From contig NW_006767439.1 in NCBI RefSeq assembly GCF_000264995.1, positions 165,659 through 229,658 of the forward strand: a stretch of DNA of 64,000 nt. The letters are read 5' to 3'. This DNA is from Punctularia strigosozonata HHB-11173 SS5 (Eukaryota; Basidiomycota; Agaricomycetes; Corticiales; Punctulariaceae). Under the pieces are notes generated by a model that saw only the letters and a list, made by a program, of their open reading frames with translations, made no database searches and had not been told where the DNA came from. Positions 1 through 12,729 of the stretch are shown in pieces. How positions within the stretch are numbered: position 1 is the first letter of the stretch; the number at the start of each line of letters is the position of its first letter. The position numbers and the translations under genes were made by a program.

Positions 1-787
1 TAGTCACATCGAATTCCAAGTCAACTTGCCAATTGATACAACAGACATGGGCGTGTCCATTCCAAGCGCAACAGCAGAGCAAACAAGATATGCGCCGAGG
101 CGACCATAATTCAATCTTCTGATTCCTTCATTGATCGCGGCCGCGATGAACTCCATGCTTGATCGCAATAGGACGTAGAAACTTCCTCAAAGGTCATCGA
201 GAAAGCAAAGCCTAATCCGTGTTTGAAAATCATAAAAATTGAAGTGCCAAATTCCTGTTATCATCGGCCTGCCTGATCCTGCCAGCATCGACAGCTGATT
301 CAATATTGGCGTGTAGACAATAAGTAGTGCCGTGGAGGTTCGTCTACGTAATGAACAGAGACACGGTGCAGGACTGCCCTCGTGGTCCGTCTCAGGCCGC
401 GGAAGCGTGCTCTAAACCGGTCTCCGTGCGACACGCGCAGCTCTTGGCATCCTGCTAGCGAGGGAGTACAAGAGATTGCTTGGCATTCCTCCCTTGCTCT
501 TGACCACGACCTCGAGGTTGCCGACTGATGCCCCGCTCGTCGTGCTGGACGACGTGCTCGAACGCTGGACGGCCTGCCCTAAAGCGATGGGTCGCCGAAT
601 ATAGCTGCGGCGGCGGCCTGGCCAATGGCAGGCGTCGTATCCGGAAATAGATCGCACTTTGTTCCAGGTCACGGCCTCGCAACCCATCTCAACCTTCTCC
701 CCTCTCCTGCCCATCCTCTTAAACCCGCTTGCCCTCAGGCGCACCAGCACATTCCACTTTTCTTCTGTTTTTTTCTCTCTCATTAGC
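1..787. other. Upstream non-coding stretch
   Basis: No reading frame here shows a recognisable domain or a plausible exon chain. The last 130 bases before the ATG at 788 are pyrimidine-rich on the + strand (runs of ctctcc, ttttcttc, ctctct), as is common just upstream of fungal start codons. They probably form the promoter and 5' leader of the glycoprotein gene that follows. The antisense open frame over 412-1152 is a shadow of that gene. Confidence 0.5.
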
Positions 788-2119
788 ATGTTCACCGCCG
801 CTGCCGTCGTCCTCGGCGCTGCCGCCATGGCCGCAGCCCAAACCTCGTCTTTCCCTGAGGTTTGTTGAGTTTCAACGACCAGATGACGAACGGCCTCTAA
901 CCGGTCTTCCAGGGTGTTATTGCCACAGGAACCCAGGGCGTCACGAACCCGACCGCCGTAAGTGCTCAAAGCGAGTGGCGGCGAACCGTTGAACTTATGA
1001 CATGCTAGGCCGTTATGGGCACGGCGCTCAACCAATCTTCGGATGCACGACTTCTTACACTCAACTCCGTTGATGACTTCTGCATCTTCGCCCCTCCGTA
1101 TTTGAGCCCTATCTCTGACTCCGAGACGTTCGAGGTTGCATGGTGCACGCAACCCCGTAACAACGCCCGTCTCATTCCTGATGGCGTCCTCACCGGCGTG
1201 TCGTTCGTCAAGACCGACTTCTACGTTCAGATATTCGGTTACGGCAACCTCACCAACCTCTTCATCCCTAACGGCGACTTCGGTGGTGAACTAGACCCTC
1301 ACGGCGCGTATGGCTCTGGTAACCCCATTGGTGGAAACGTCACGACAAACATCACCGGCTCGGACATCAATGTTGCGGAGTGGATGGTGCGTTATTTCTA
1401 TGGAAATGGAGTATCACAGTTCTCACCTTCCCACAGGAGTACATTTCCTACGAACAGTTCTGCATTCGTGCATGCACCAATGCCAACGACACGTACTCTG
1501 CTGCCGCCATGTGCTGGCACGAGCTTGACGAGATGGGATGCGAGTTTGTCATGCCTGGCAACTACAACTTCAACGGCACTTTCGAGAGCTGCGAAGCTGA
1601 TGTCGCCTACCCGCCTGGCTGGTACCCTACTGCGACCGTTGACGGAACCACGCAATTCTCGTCGTTCGCGCAGTACTTCAGTACGTGTATCCCTCACCTG
1701 CACAAGGCAACTTTTAATGTGATTGTGCAGCCGGCGTCTACACCGCCAACGGCACCCCCGTCTCCTACACTGTCGGCGACACCATCACCCCGTCGTCCGC
1801 CTACTTCACCCCCTCATCTTCCAATTGCCAAACCACCTCCACTATCTCGAACGGCATCCTCGCTGTCGACGCTGAAGGTGTGACTAGCACCATAGGCTCT
1901 GCTTCTGCCACCGGTTCTTCTGGCGCCAAGGCGTCTGGCTCGAAGAAGACCAGCGGCGGCTCGTCTGCTACTGGTACCAGCGGATCGTCGTCTGGTACCG
2001 GCTCCTCGGACAGCAGCTCCGGTGCTCTCCCGAAGCTCATCCCCGGCACTGGTGCGCTTGTCGGCATGGGCCTTGCGACCGTCTTCGCGATCGTATCCGG
2101 TGCCGTCATCGTCCTCTAA
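788..2119 (+). CDS. Secreted Ser/Gly-rich glycoprotein, macrofage-activating-glycoprotein-like, probably GPI-anchored
   Basis: Five exons (788-859, 913-957, 1009-1386, 1437-1680, 1731-2119) join in frame with GT-AG introns to about 375 residues. The N-terminus MFTAAAVVLGAAAMAAAQ is a signal peptide. The middle holds several Cys residues (DDFCIF, VAWCTQP, EQFCIRAC, AMCWHEL, MGCEF) and N-glycosylation sequons (NQS, NLT, NTT-like, NGT). It is followed by a linker made almost only of Ser, Gly, Thr and Ala and by a hydrophobic tail (ALVGMGLATVFAIVSGAVIV) that ends the protein, the usual layout of a GPI-anchored cell-wall protein. From memory it matches the basidiomycete family annotated as macrofage activating glycoprotein; its molecular function is unknown. 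The start is set by the signal peptide. The family name is less certain than the gene model. Confidence 0.8.
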
Positions 2120-2730
2120 ATGCTCGTATGAGCGCGGAAGAAGACGATCTCTCTCGATATATATCCCTCCCATCTACATATCCTCTCTCTCACTCTATCA
2201 TGGACTCTGATCATCGTATGCTGTTTTCACGATTGACTCGATCATGCGGATCCGAATTGGATTTTGTTGGTAATACGTTCTTTCTGTTCGCATATGGCGC
2301 GGTATCCGGATTTGCACCACTATTTACCTTGTTTCGCTGTCCCATCCGCTGCCTATCGCGATGTCCCCTCTTTTCGTACTCTCGAAGTAGCATAAAAACC
2401 GTGCCGTTGTGCATGTTGTGTAATGTGAATGCGGTCACGATCATCTCGAGAGTTCCATCAGTCGCTAAGTAAGTTAGTAGAAAGTTGGCGCGAGCTCGCA
2501 ATTCACACGCTCCTCCCCTTGACTTACCCGAATACCCGGAATACAGTCCAACGGCGAACCAATGGCTTTACAGTGCTCATCCCAGTTCAATCATCTATTG
2601 AGGGCGATATGTTCTAGAACAAGGACTCGTGTACAACACGCTACGTCTAATCTTACGACAGTGGTCATGAGCATGGACGGAGAACATGAGGCTTGCAGCG
2701 CATACCGTAACGTTCGGACTCACCTTCCGC
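2120..2730. other. Intergenic region between two + strand genes
   Basis: This holds the 3' end of the glycoprotein transcript and the probable promoter of the RING-finger gene. I see no conserved frame, repeat or RNA gene. An in-frame ATG at 2686 could extend the next gene 15 codons upstream. Confidence 0.4.
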
Positions 2731-5700
2731 ATGCCGTCTCGCTCTTCTCGCATGACTGATGCATCGGGTGGTGAGGAGCTGTATCTGACTCACCCCGACC
2801 AGCACCGTAACGAGCTTGCCTTCATTCAACCTGACAACGCTGGGCATATGCACCCGGCAAATCCTCAGGCTGGCACTCGATCCAGGCAGAGACAGGCTGC
2901 TACTCATATCTGTGGCTCATATACTCTACCATTTGACGCTGCGATGACGCCAGTTGGAAAACCAGTGCCTAGGCACCGACTGCCAGCTTCGGGGATGCAA
3001 TCAAGCTCTCAGCCGCATTTGCCTCTCGAACGACAGACCGCGATATACGAGAGGCGAGGTCATAGCTTCATCGAGCATGGTACGTGGTGATTTGCTCTTG
3101 ATTACAGCAGGAGGTGTAATCATCTATTGTAGGCCAACAGTCCGGAGTATCGAATGTCGGTGGAGAAGGTCAGCAAGCCAGCGTTCAACCATGCTGTCCT
3201 CGCCCATCTAGATCTCCAGAGTCTTTGTCTACATCTCGAAGGGACGTTAGTATAGTAGAGGAAGGTTAGTCTTCGATTGAGTTTCTACATGCACACGTTC
3301 TCACTTCCCCTGAAGTACGTACACCTCGCCACATAGCAGGAAATAGCATCCTGGAAGAAGGTGAAGCCCTTGCAATCCAATCCGTGATCCGCGACACCCC
3401 TTTTCCCGGACATAAGACTGTTTCCGTTCCTGTCAAGTTGGTTGTATCCGCGCTCACATCCAATCTTCTGCTGCCAGATTTTACTATCCCGGATTTCCCT
3501 CCACCGACATTCGAGGAGGCTGTGGGCATCGCCCATGCTCCACCTCTCGGTGTGCCGACGACCTCCCAGCAGACTATCACCCCGGGTTTACTCGTAACAC
3601 CACTTGCTGGTCAACATCCTATTGACAGCCCAGTACAATGTCATACCTGCCGTCATCCTGTGTTCGCTCATATGATCCCCCTTCCCCCCTCCACGCTATC
3701 ATTGCCGCTCACGACGGCTAGATCACTTCACGGGGAGGTCGACAGTGGGTCCATCGTTGCATCAGACTCGGAGGAGAGCGATGAAGATGAGGCGCAAAGC
3801 AATGAAGGGGGCGACTCCGCGTCCTCCCTTACTTCAGCATCTTCGGTTGAACTCGATGACTCTCGGCGTCGAGCCTTGAATTTCAAATATCCGGGCCATG
3901 GGGCGCAGGCCAATCGTTATGGCTCAACGACCGCCGGGACTGTGTTGCACGCAGGATTATCAGGACCGCCAGGAACAAGAACGATAGCACGCGGTGCGTT
4001 GACTGATGCATCAGGTATCCTGGACCGAACGCATGAGGAATTCGTTGCAAACGGATTAATGCGCCGGGCAGGGACCAATGCGGCGTCAGCTTCGACAACG
4101 ACCCTTGCTCCATCTTCTTCCCGCCAGGCTGGACATATGCCCATAGCATCTATCCTCTCCTCACCGAGCCCTGAAGACACTATTACTACTTCACAAGCTA
4201 TCAGGCAAATGACCGAGGTTGCCGATCGCGCAGCTCCGACTAGCACTCGTTCAAAGGCCGAATCCAAACCTGGGCCTCTGATTGAGGCCTCCATTCATTC
4301 AAGGCCCGCGCCATCCGGCCGCTCGGCATCTCCTGCACGAGCCTCAGAAGGGGCCCGAGGAATCCCGCCGCCGTTACCGTCACCGGTCAGAATGTTGATC
4401 GCCGATGCAAATGTTCCAGTGTCCATACCCCCAATTTCTTCAATGGCTGCTAGGGTCAGCAACGAGCGCGAACATCATCCGGCCACCGGCTTGGATAGAA
4501 ACAGTCCAGCCGCACGCCGAGTCGAAGATTACGGCGGGATGGCGCCTCCTTCTGCGACATCTTTGCCACTGAATAGCGGTGGAGATCGGTCGGAGTCCCC
4601 CCTCTTTGGTCCATCACCGGCCACATCTGTTTATCCTCTACCTCTCAGGAGGAGTACCGAGTCTGCTCGTGAACTATCACGGGGCAAAGCCCTACACACA
4701 CAGAACGATCCAGATATACCGCCGGTGCCTCCACTTCCGAGGGTTAGCGCCGAGCCATCGCGGGCTGATACTGTCGCCTCTGAGTCCTGGCCACATACAG
4801 GTCAAGAACTTTTCAACTCGGCGATACGGAATGCGGTCGCCGTTACCACACCCGCATACCCATTCTCTAGGGACGACGATGTAGCGCTGTCTGAGACAAG
4901 TCACGAGGGCGACACTACCGACGAAGGATCGTCGAGCGAAATGCGTCCTTCGACGCCCACCCGCTCCGAGTCCACGCCAAGCAGTGCATCCTCTCCAGAT
5001 GCGAATCCTGAGACTCGTAGTCTGCGCCGTTTCGCCACCAGCAAGCTCAGCTTCAGAGCTCGCAAGAACAAGGACAGCGCATTGTCACCTGCGCCAACCG
5101 TTCCTTCCTCGCCCTCTTCGGTTTGGACATCACTCCGTTCGCATTCGCCCGTGAGTCATCCCCAGAGCCCTGCTTCTCCGTCCTCGCCATCGGGAACCAG
5201 CCCTCTATCCTTGGCCATGCGACTCGAGCGCAAGCTGACCCCACGATTCCTCTTCAAATATCGTAAAAGCAACGAGAAGGGGAACGAGCAGTCCACCATT
5301 GTTGACCGGTTGCATAAGCCGTCGTCATCTTCAGAGTCGGATGGACAATGGGAAATCCTACCGCAGCCCCCTCGCTCGCCTCTACCTAGCCCACGTCCGA
5401 GCACCTCGTCGACGCACCCGTCTCCCACGTCCGGCAAGCCAACTCCAGCAACTGCAGATGCAGTGAACGGCAATATCAAACTTTTGCCAGTGTCGTACTC
5501 TACACCCATTTCAATGGAACAAGTGCCGATGCGCCCGCCATCGCCCACTTCATCTGTCAAGACAACAAAGCGGAAGAACCGACGCTCGCCTGCACTGGCT
5601 CCATTGAAGATGGGCGCACTGGCTTCTAGCTCCGTCCTCTCCTTTACGAAACTTTTAGGTTCCTCAGGAGGGTTTGACGCACATTCACCTAACAAGGGGG

Positions 5701-7699
5701 AGTTGCATGCGCATGCTTCACATCCTGAGTCCCCGCAGCCGAGCAGTCCTGGCGCACCCTCCGTCGTCATCGACACTCCCACTGTGGTGGGGGCTGGGCA
5801 ATCTGATTCTCCTGTCACATCTGCATTCCCGACCGTAACGATGGTCCAGGACGCAACGCTGGGCAAGTCCTCAACAGCTTCGCCTACCACGCCGTCACGT
5901 CGGCGACCTCCGCCTCCACCTCCACCTCCTCGCCGTCGGCCATATACAAAGTCGAATACGTCATCTCCTCTCGGTACACCAGACTCCGAATCGCACTTTG
6001 CGGACGCCATAGCAGATCCCGTCCCGTCAGTTTCTCATGGCATTGAATATCCTGTCTTCATGCAACCGGAAACTCGGGCGACCTCCAAGGAATCTAGGCC
6101 TATACCTTACTTGGTTTCTGATGAACGAGATAATAGGGGCGATCGGCACCCATTCGCTTCAGCTGCATCGAATGTCGTTTCGCTCACCCCCGTGGCAACC
6201 CACTTCCCACTTGCAGCAGAACACAACTCGGGCGTTCCACCGAATGACGAAGATATAATGAAAACAACCCCTCGCAAGAATGTCATTGTTCGTCCATCTG
6301 CCCTGGGACCTCCCACCGATAAGCAGGTTCGGACCGTTGCCGACCATAACCCGATTGTGTTCAGTTCACTTGAGCAGAACACGATCATCGACAGCTCTAG
6401 TCGCCCTCCGACTGCTACTTTGGAGGTGCCGACAAAGAGTCCGAGCGTTGAAATCAACGACAAACGCCACTACCCCGGTAGACCTTTACCATCTCCACCG
6501 ACTCCGATCGCAGCAGGAACGCCTATCAATGCACGCGCGTGTGTTCCTCATACCCCCAACTCCTCTCAATGGCCTTCTCCCGCTTCAGTCATGCTCCAGC
6601 TTTCCTGTTCGAGCACAGGCAGGAAGGATAGGCCTATTTCTGTCACAACCGCCCGCAGGTCTGACTCACCTATCCGACGCACGCAAGCACATCACGGGTA
6701 CACCGACGATCGTCGGGATGGCGTCATCTTTGATCTATCAGGTGTAACGGGGACGGAAAGTCCCCTTAAACCGATCCCTCCTTCTCCCCTCGCCGTGCTT
6801 GAGCCTGGAGAGAGAGCATATTCGCGTCTCACCTCGCCGCGCGATAGCGTGGAGAGTTTTGCCACAGCGTCGGAACGCTGGAGCTCTACTCCTGATCCTC
6901 CAACCACTCCCATTAACCAAACCTGGAGTGTCTATGATAAGCATGGGCAACGGCTTCCGCACCTGCTGCTGAATAGTGCGGCTTCGAGGGAGCCGGGAAA
7001 CTCGTACCCTACTCCTCCTGTGGTCGTACGATTCGGCGATCGTGGACCTCCGTCTCCTGGGTGTAACGTCGGATTATCACGAAGCGATGCAGCAGCGTCT
7101 CGTACAGACAGCCCACATAGTAGTCAATCACCTCTTAAATTGGCTTCGAACGGAACTCGGTGTGAAGACGAAGAAATCGACACCGACAGGCAGCCGGACT
7201 TCGATGCGCCCGCAAAGCGATCTGATATCTCGGTGCACAGGCCAGTTAAGCAGGAGGTTAGCATTGTTTTCGATGCGGAGTCGCAATGTTCTGACGATCG
7301 GGACCATGGTCTGCACAGCTGGTAACGACTTCAGCCTATCATATGGGCGAAGAACATTCAGTTGCAAAGGAAAATGATAATTCCGAGGACAGCCCACCAT
7401 TTGTTGCCAAAATTGAAGTCGGGCGTAGACGGGTGACCAAGGATGGCCGGGTCAAGCTCAAGTTATCGCTGTTAGGAGCGCCGGTCGAGACTTGCGGTAT
7501 TTGCCAATCACAATTTAAAGAAGCGGAGTGGGCGGCGTTGGGGGCGGCCTGTCAACATGCGTAAGTCTCTGTTTAACTCCTTCCCGACGTCACTGAATAT
7601 GCCTGTAGATTCCACGAAAAGTGTTTAAATGACTGGATGAAACGCAGTGTTTCGTGTCCTGTATGCCAGGTTTCGTTCGGTAAACTATGCACGCCATGA
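2731..7699 (+). CDS. Long, mostly disordered protein with C-terminal RING-H2 finger (probable E3 ubiquitin ligase)
   Basis: Exons 2731-3079, 3133-3264, 3316-7308, 7362-7560 and 7609-7699 join without a frame break to 1587 residues. The first about 1500 residues are rich in Ser, Pro and Thr, with an acidic stretch (SDSEESDEDEAQ), a poly-Pro tract (RRRPPPPPPPPRRR) and many SP/TP sites; no folded domain is visible there. The last 52 residues form a RING-H2 finger: CGIC, then ACQHAFHEKC, then SCPVC, giving the C-x2-C ... C-x-H-x2-H-x2-C ... C-x2-C zinc ligands in order. RING-H2 proteins bind a charged E2 and pass ubiquitin to a substrate; the disordered part may recruit substrates or be phosphorylated (inference). 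The finger is assembled across the last intron, which supports the model. The long frame opens with GTG at 3384, so the true start lies upstream. I chose the ATG at 2731, but 2686 or 2752 are possible. Confidence 0.78.
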
Positions 7700-8130
7700 A
7701 TGTCTCTATATTTCCTCTCATCGCGGAGGCAGCCGGCGCTTTGTATGCTTTCAATTATATGCTGCCCTTCACAAGACAGCAGTTGTAGACCCTTGCACAA
7801 TCATGTGGTTCATTGACGCAGAACATCTGGGCGATTATATGTACATACACCGCCGAACGTCATGGTACGAACTCATGTAAGGTGGTTATGCTTCGGGGGT
7901 AGAAGTGTTACATGGGGTAGTAGTGAAGCACCGATAAATGAAAGCACAGGACGGAGGTCGTAGAACATGTTTTGTTCGGAGTTCGTCGCAACTTCACTCT
8001 CCCTCAGAAGAGGAGTCCATAATGGAGTCGGCTGGTCCATCGCTCCCGCTCAACGGTGAACTACCCTCCTCCGACTCGTCCTCTTGTACTCGATGGACTA
8101 CACCCCTATGAAGACGGTCAGAATCATCAA
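7700..8130. other. Spacer between convergent genes
   Basis: This is the shared 3' flank of the RING gene (+) and the condensin gene (-). It has no recognisable coding or RNA feature. Confidence 0.45.
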
Positions 8131-11100
8131 TTAACGATGGCCAAAATATACAAGCCTTGATTTCTTCTGTGGGGCTGGCTTGCGTTGACGTGCAGGGGGC
8201 GTCGACTCCTCAGCTTCGTCTTCATCCTCATCCGACGTAGACGACTCCACAGCCAGCACCTTCTTCGATGCCCTAGCCATGCAATTAAAACCAGTCGAAT
8301 TATATAGTTGTATGTGGAGGATGAGCTCACGCGGAACGCCTGGGCATCGACCTTCTCGGGGCGCTGGAGAACGGGGGAGAATGGACAGTGGTATCCTCGT
8401 CCGAGTCATCCGAAGAGTTCGAGACTTTTCGTCGCCTATAACAGAACGGAATGCCAGCTTTAGCACGTCATGGCACGCGATACGAGGGTTGACGCACTTC
8501 GCCTTCGTCTGACCCGGTGTTCTGCCTTTCGACGGTACAGGAGTCGCCGAGTTTCCCGTTTCCCCTGAGCTCGAGGCGGCCGACACAGTCGTAGCGACGC
8601 TATCGGAGCGTCTGCGTCACCGGCATTCAGCGATGCAGGCAAGACTAGGCGCGGTCTGGGGCTCACCTTTTTCTTGTTGCGCGCTTCTTGGGCATCTCGA
8701 TTTCTTCATCATCGTCGGGAATGATGTCGTCCAGGAATTCGAAGAGCTCCTTCAGTTGCTCTAGTTGCCGATACTCGTCCTCGTCGAAGCCTTCAAGTTG
8801 TTTCTCGAACTTCTTTGTTATCGCCGCCTCGAACTTGGCAATCGCATTCTGAGCGGCGGTGTCCTTGAGGGGACGGCGCTGAGGTGCAGGATAAATCATC
8901 TGTTAGCGACGGACGAGACAGATGGAGACTGACTTGACGAAGATTATGAACGAGGAGCTTGAGGGTCCGGATCTTGTCATCGTCTACCATCTCCGGAAGG
9001 TATAATTTGCCGAGAACTTGACAGAGAACTTTGCGATTCTCCTCTAATCGGGTCTTGAGTATTGGAATTAGGCGCCATCACAGTACTCACTCTCGAGATC
9101 TTTGGAAAACAAAGCTTTCAGAATCTCTCCAGCCAAGTCAACGTGGACAAGCTCGTCTACAACCTGGCCCTGAATTTCTCTGTAACAATCTCAGTCGCCA
9201 GTTGACCTGCTTCACTGAGACTTACATGGCTTTCTGAGGGTCAGTCCAATCAATCAACATGACGACCATCTGAGCGGGTCCGACGGTGCTTTGTTCGCCT
9301 TCCGCTTCTCTCTGCCATTCGACCAGATCAAGGAACACGGGAATGAAAAGCTGCACAGGAGAGTAAGCCGCCACTGGGAGAACGCCGACAAGGGATGCCT
9401 TGCCTGTTGCATTCGCCGCTGATTCGCAGAGGAAGAGTAACAATATACGGGGAAGAAGTACGACAAGCACTGCATGACCTCTTGATTATCCGCTGTCTCT
9501 GGCGACATGTATGTCAGGAGAAGGCTTTTCAGGACCTAGAATATCGTACACTGTGTTTCAGTCACCGAAGGAAAAAAAGTGTAGAGATTACTGACCCTCT
9601 CGTCTGTAACCATTCCTGAGATCGCCAGTTTCGCAAGACCAACGACGATCAACGCCGTCACTTTCTCCGACTCCTCCTTGTTGAGCACTTCCAGCAAGAA
9701 TGGGACGATGCGTTCTGCCTGTTGTCATGTGCACTCAACGTCAGTGTGTGTCGTGATAGTTAGCGCGTATGTGGATGGGCGACGGACATTCTGACTTCCC
9801 CGCCCAAGGAAGTCACCTTCGTGCACCATCATGATATCGAAAACGACTTGAATGACTCTCATCCGGAGAGGTTCAGGGGCAGCGTGAATTTGACCGAGGA
9901 AGAGCTGAAAGGAGTTGAGCGCCATGCGCTATCAACAGGCCATCGTCAGCGTCAACTACCGTCAACTGCATGAAGACCATTCATACCCGGGCGATCAGAC
10001 AACAGAGGCCCAAGCTGATGAGCCCCTTCTCTCGGAAGACCATCTCCTTGCGCTTGACCGCTGGAATGATCAGATCGCCCAGAATACCCTCTAGAGTGGA
10101 ATTTTCTTCGAAAGTCTGGGATGAGGATTAGCAGGTACGTGGCTGCAATGAATGTCAACACGCACTCCCATCACGCGTTCCAGCATACCAATACACAGAT
10201 CCAGACAGCGCAAGTCCATGGCGTCCTTCCTTGCATGTTCCTCAGGCGTCATATCCTCATCCTTCTTCTTCTCGGGTCTGATCGTCTTCACAGTCTTCGG
10301 AGTCTCGAACGTCGTCTCCGCGTCAACCTCAGGAAGAGCGTCCTCTTCCTCCTCGAGTGGAGGATCACGCAGTTCTTGCACGACTTCGACAACTAGACGA
10401 ATGAGATCACGCTCGTTGGGGGACAGTTTGCGGAGGACATCCAGACAGCGCGTCACCAAGCTGTCAGGCAGCGGTTCTTGCGATATCATATCACCTGTTG
10501 CGTGGTATTAATGAATATCAAACGAGTACAAGCCAGGAAGATCGTACTTACGGACGAGTTGGAACATCTTCCTCCGTCCGATCTCATCGCCATAATCCAG
10601 GTCTACCGCCAGACGCAGCATTTCGCCTAGAATAAATTCCTTTGCGTCTTGCTCATCCTGTTCGTCTTCTTCGATCTCATTGCCCACGGCTCGTCTTTCC
10701 GCTAGCAACTGCACGCGCTCGAGAAGATCATTATAGGCGGCCTGGATTTGGAATGCAAATGCGGTAACCACTGGTAGCGCTCCTTCGAGTCGAGCCTCAT
10801 TGTTGGTCGAAATGCAGTGCTGAGCGAAGACACGGCCCAAGAAAGCTTTCTCCGGGGTGAGCTCACGCCAGTAGTTCTCTATGAGAATCGTTTCGGATCA
10901 GCGATATGACTTGAAATTTGAAAAGCACTTCAACTCACCGCCGAATTCCAAGGAATCGAAGACATCGACTCGGGTCGTGAGCACGCTCAGCAACGCGTCC
11001 TCGGCGATCGCCCCCTCCACCAAGTCGAACATCTTCAGAAACGCGATGAGGTCCTGCTCGGTCTCGGGCCCCGTTTCCCCACCGCCCCCCTCCTTCTTAA

Positions 11101-12286
11101 CACCATCCTTCTCTCGACCTTCAGATCCAGTATCCCTCACCACATCTACCCACGTACCGAGCACCCTGGCAGCGGCAGCGCGGACGGAGCCCTCACGGTC
11201 GCCAAGCCCATTCCGCACGATCAGCTCACGTTGCTCTATCGTCAGCGCTCTGGGGTGTGCGGGGCTGATAGCAGCGCCGTCGTTGTCGTGTGATGTGGCT
11301 TGAGTTTCGAGTATGGTGGAGTACACGACTTTGCGGATAAGCGGATCCGTGTCCCGAGTACGTGCCAGTATTGGGGAGACGTTAGCCGGAGTCAAGGGTA
11401 GATTGAGCAAGGCTGCTCGGCGAACATCCCTACGCGAGTGCCTTCAGCATCGGTTAATAGAATGTCATCGAGAAGCAGAGACCCACGCAGCAGGGTCGTG
11501 CGCGAGAACTTCCACAAGAAGGTCGGTCGCCGTGAGCTCCTCGGAATCGTCGAGATCATCGGGCGTTTCCGAACCGCAAAGTTTTGATAGCGCAATCACA
11601 GCCTGGACACGGACAGGTGCTTCTTTGTCTTGTATGCGCTGGAATAGGGCGCTGCGTAGGGAGATGTAGGAATCTTCACTAAATAAGAGTGCGCATCAAA
11701 GTGCTGCCAAGCTCCAGGCATGCGTCTGTACGCACTCGATCTCACCGAGATGGGATACCATCTCAGCAACTATCCGAACCGAGCGATATCGAATGGCCTT
11801 GTCTTTCGCAGGAAAACCTTTGAGCAGGTACTTCAGGAGCCGCGCCGTGAAACGGGATGCGGTGGTATCTTCGTCCTCGTCCTCGTCCTCATGCCCCTTG
11901 CGGTCTTCCATGGCTTACAAGCAAGTTTCAATATATCTGCACAAAGATAGACCCTATCACTCACCTTTCTCGTTCAAGAACTTGACATATCCCCCAACGA
12001 ACTTGACGATCCTATCCGCCGGAGTGACTCCCTTCTTGAGGGGCAATATTCGGTTGATCATGTCCAGAAACGCGTCCTCAAAGGCCCGTTCGCCCACAAG
12101 TTTCACGTCGTTCCCGCGGTTGACTGTCTCGACATGTGTAGCAAGGTCGGACTGTAGCTTGTATAAGGCGACATAGTTCTTCTGGTGGTTTGCTGTGGAT
12201 CCCTGGGCCTGGTCGAAGATCTTTGGCAGGATATTCTGAAGGGATTCTTTCGTCGCGGTGGGTGTCGCTTTCGTGCGCGCTGGCAT
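8131..12286 (-). CDS. YCG1: Condensin complex non-SMC subunit Ycg1/CAP-G (Cnd3)
   Basis: This multi-exon gene starts at 12286 (MPARTKATPTATKESLQN) and ends with TAA at 8131-8133. The exon chain reads as a HEAT-repeat protein throughout. An early block (LLKYLLKGFPAKDKAIRYRS followed by VRIVAEMVSHLGEIE) and a later one (RSALFQRIQDKEAPVRVQAV) are characteristic of CAP-G. A central acidic linker carries the Cnd3-type second half (MDLRCLDLCIGMLERVMG, then GDLIIPAVKRKEMVFREKGL). The C-terminus is charged and Ser-rich (KKVLAVESSTSDEDEDEAEE). Condensin is the SMC2/SMC4 ring that compacts mitotic chromosomes; CAP-G together with the kleisin Brn1/CAP-H forms a DNA-binding groove. The acidic, Ser-rich tail is a likely phosphorylation site for mitotic kinases (inference). 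Identification is strong; some small exons near the 3' end (8280-8700) are less certain. Confidence 0.9.
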
Positions 12287-12729
12287 AGTGGTGGTGGGTG
12301 AGCGACGCTAGTTCGCCCTACTGTACACGAGATATCGGCAGCGGTTGGAAGAGACGCGTTGGTCACGTGCGACGCGACACGCGTGTCTGCAGCGTCAGGT
12401 GTCTGCCGGGTGCCGAATCCATTCAATCGGGGTCGTGAACTGTATAAGAGTCGATGCATAATTACGGGCGCTAGTATGGTATACATGTGCTATATAACAG
12501 CGACTAGTCACCCAGCCAGAGCGATCACATCAACGAAATCTGACCATGTATACAAGGGTCAGAGGAACGACATCCTCCACATCTGACAGAGCATACATCA
12601 ACCCAACAACAGAGTTGACCTGGTAGAGCGTACAACGTGCAAACGGCTATCCAATAGTCATATCACAAAACAAATAATCATGGAGGCATATCGAGCATGA
12701 AAATCGAGGGCCTCAGCGGCGAGACCTGC
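12287..12729. other. Intergenic region upstream of the condensin gene
   Basis: This contains the probable condensin promoter (it is transcribed leftward from 12286) and the 3' flank of the next gene. No other feature was recognised. Confidence 0.4.

Noticed and set aside
3384-3386. Start codon of the long frame before the RING finger
   Set aside because: The codon is GTG and the frame continues upstream through two well-phased introns, so it is internal.
5156-6010. 284-codon antisense frame in the RING gene
   Set aside because: It is a shadow of the Ser/Pro-rich coding strand, with Gly/Asp-rich composition and no start or domain support.
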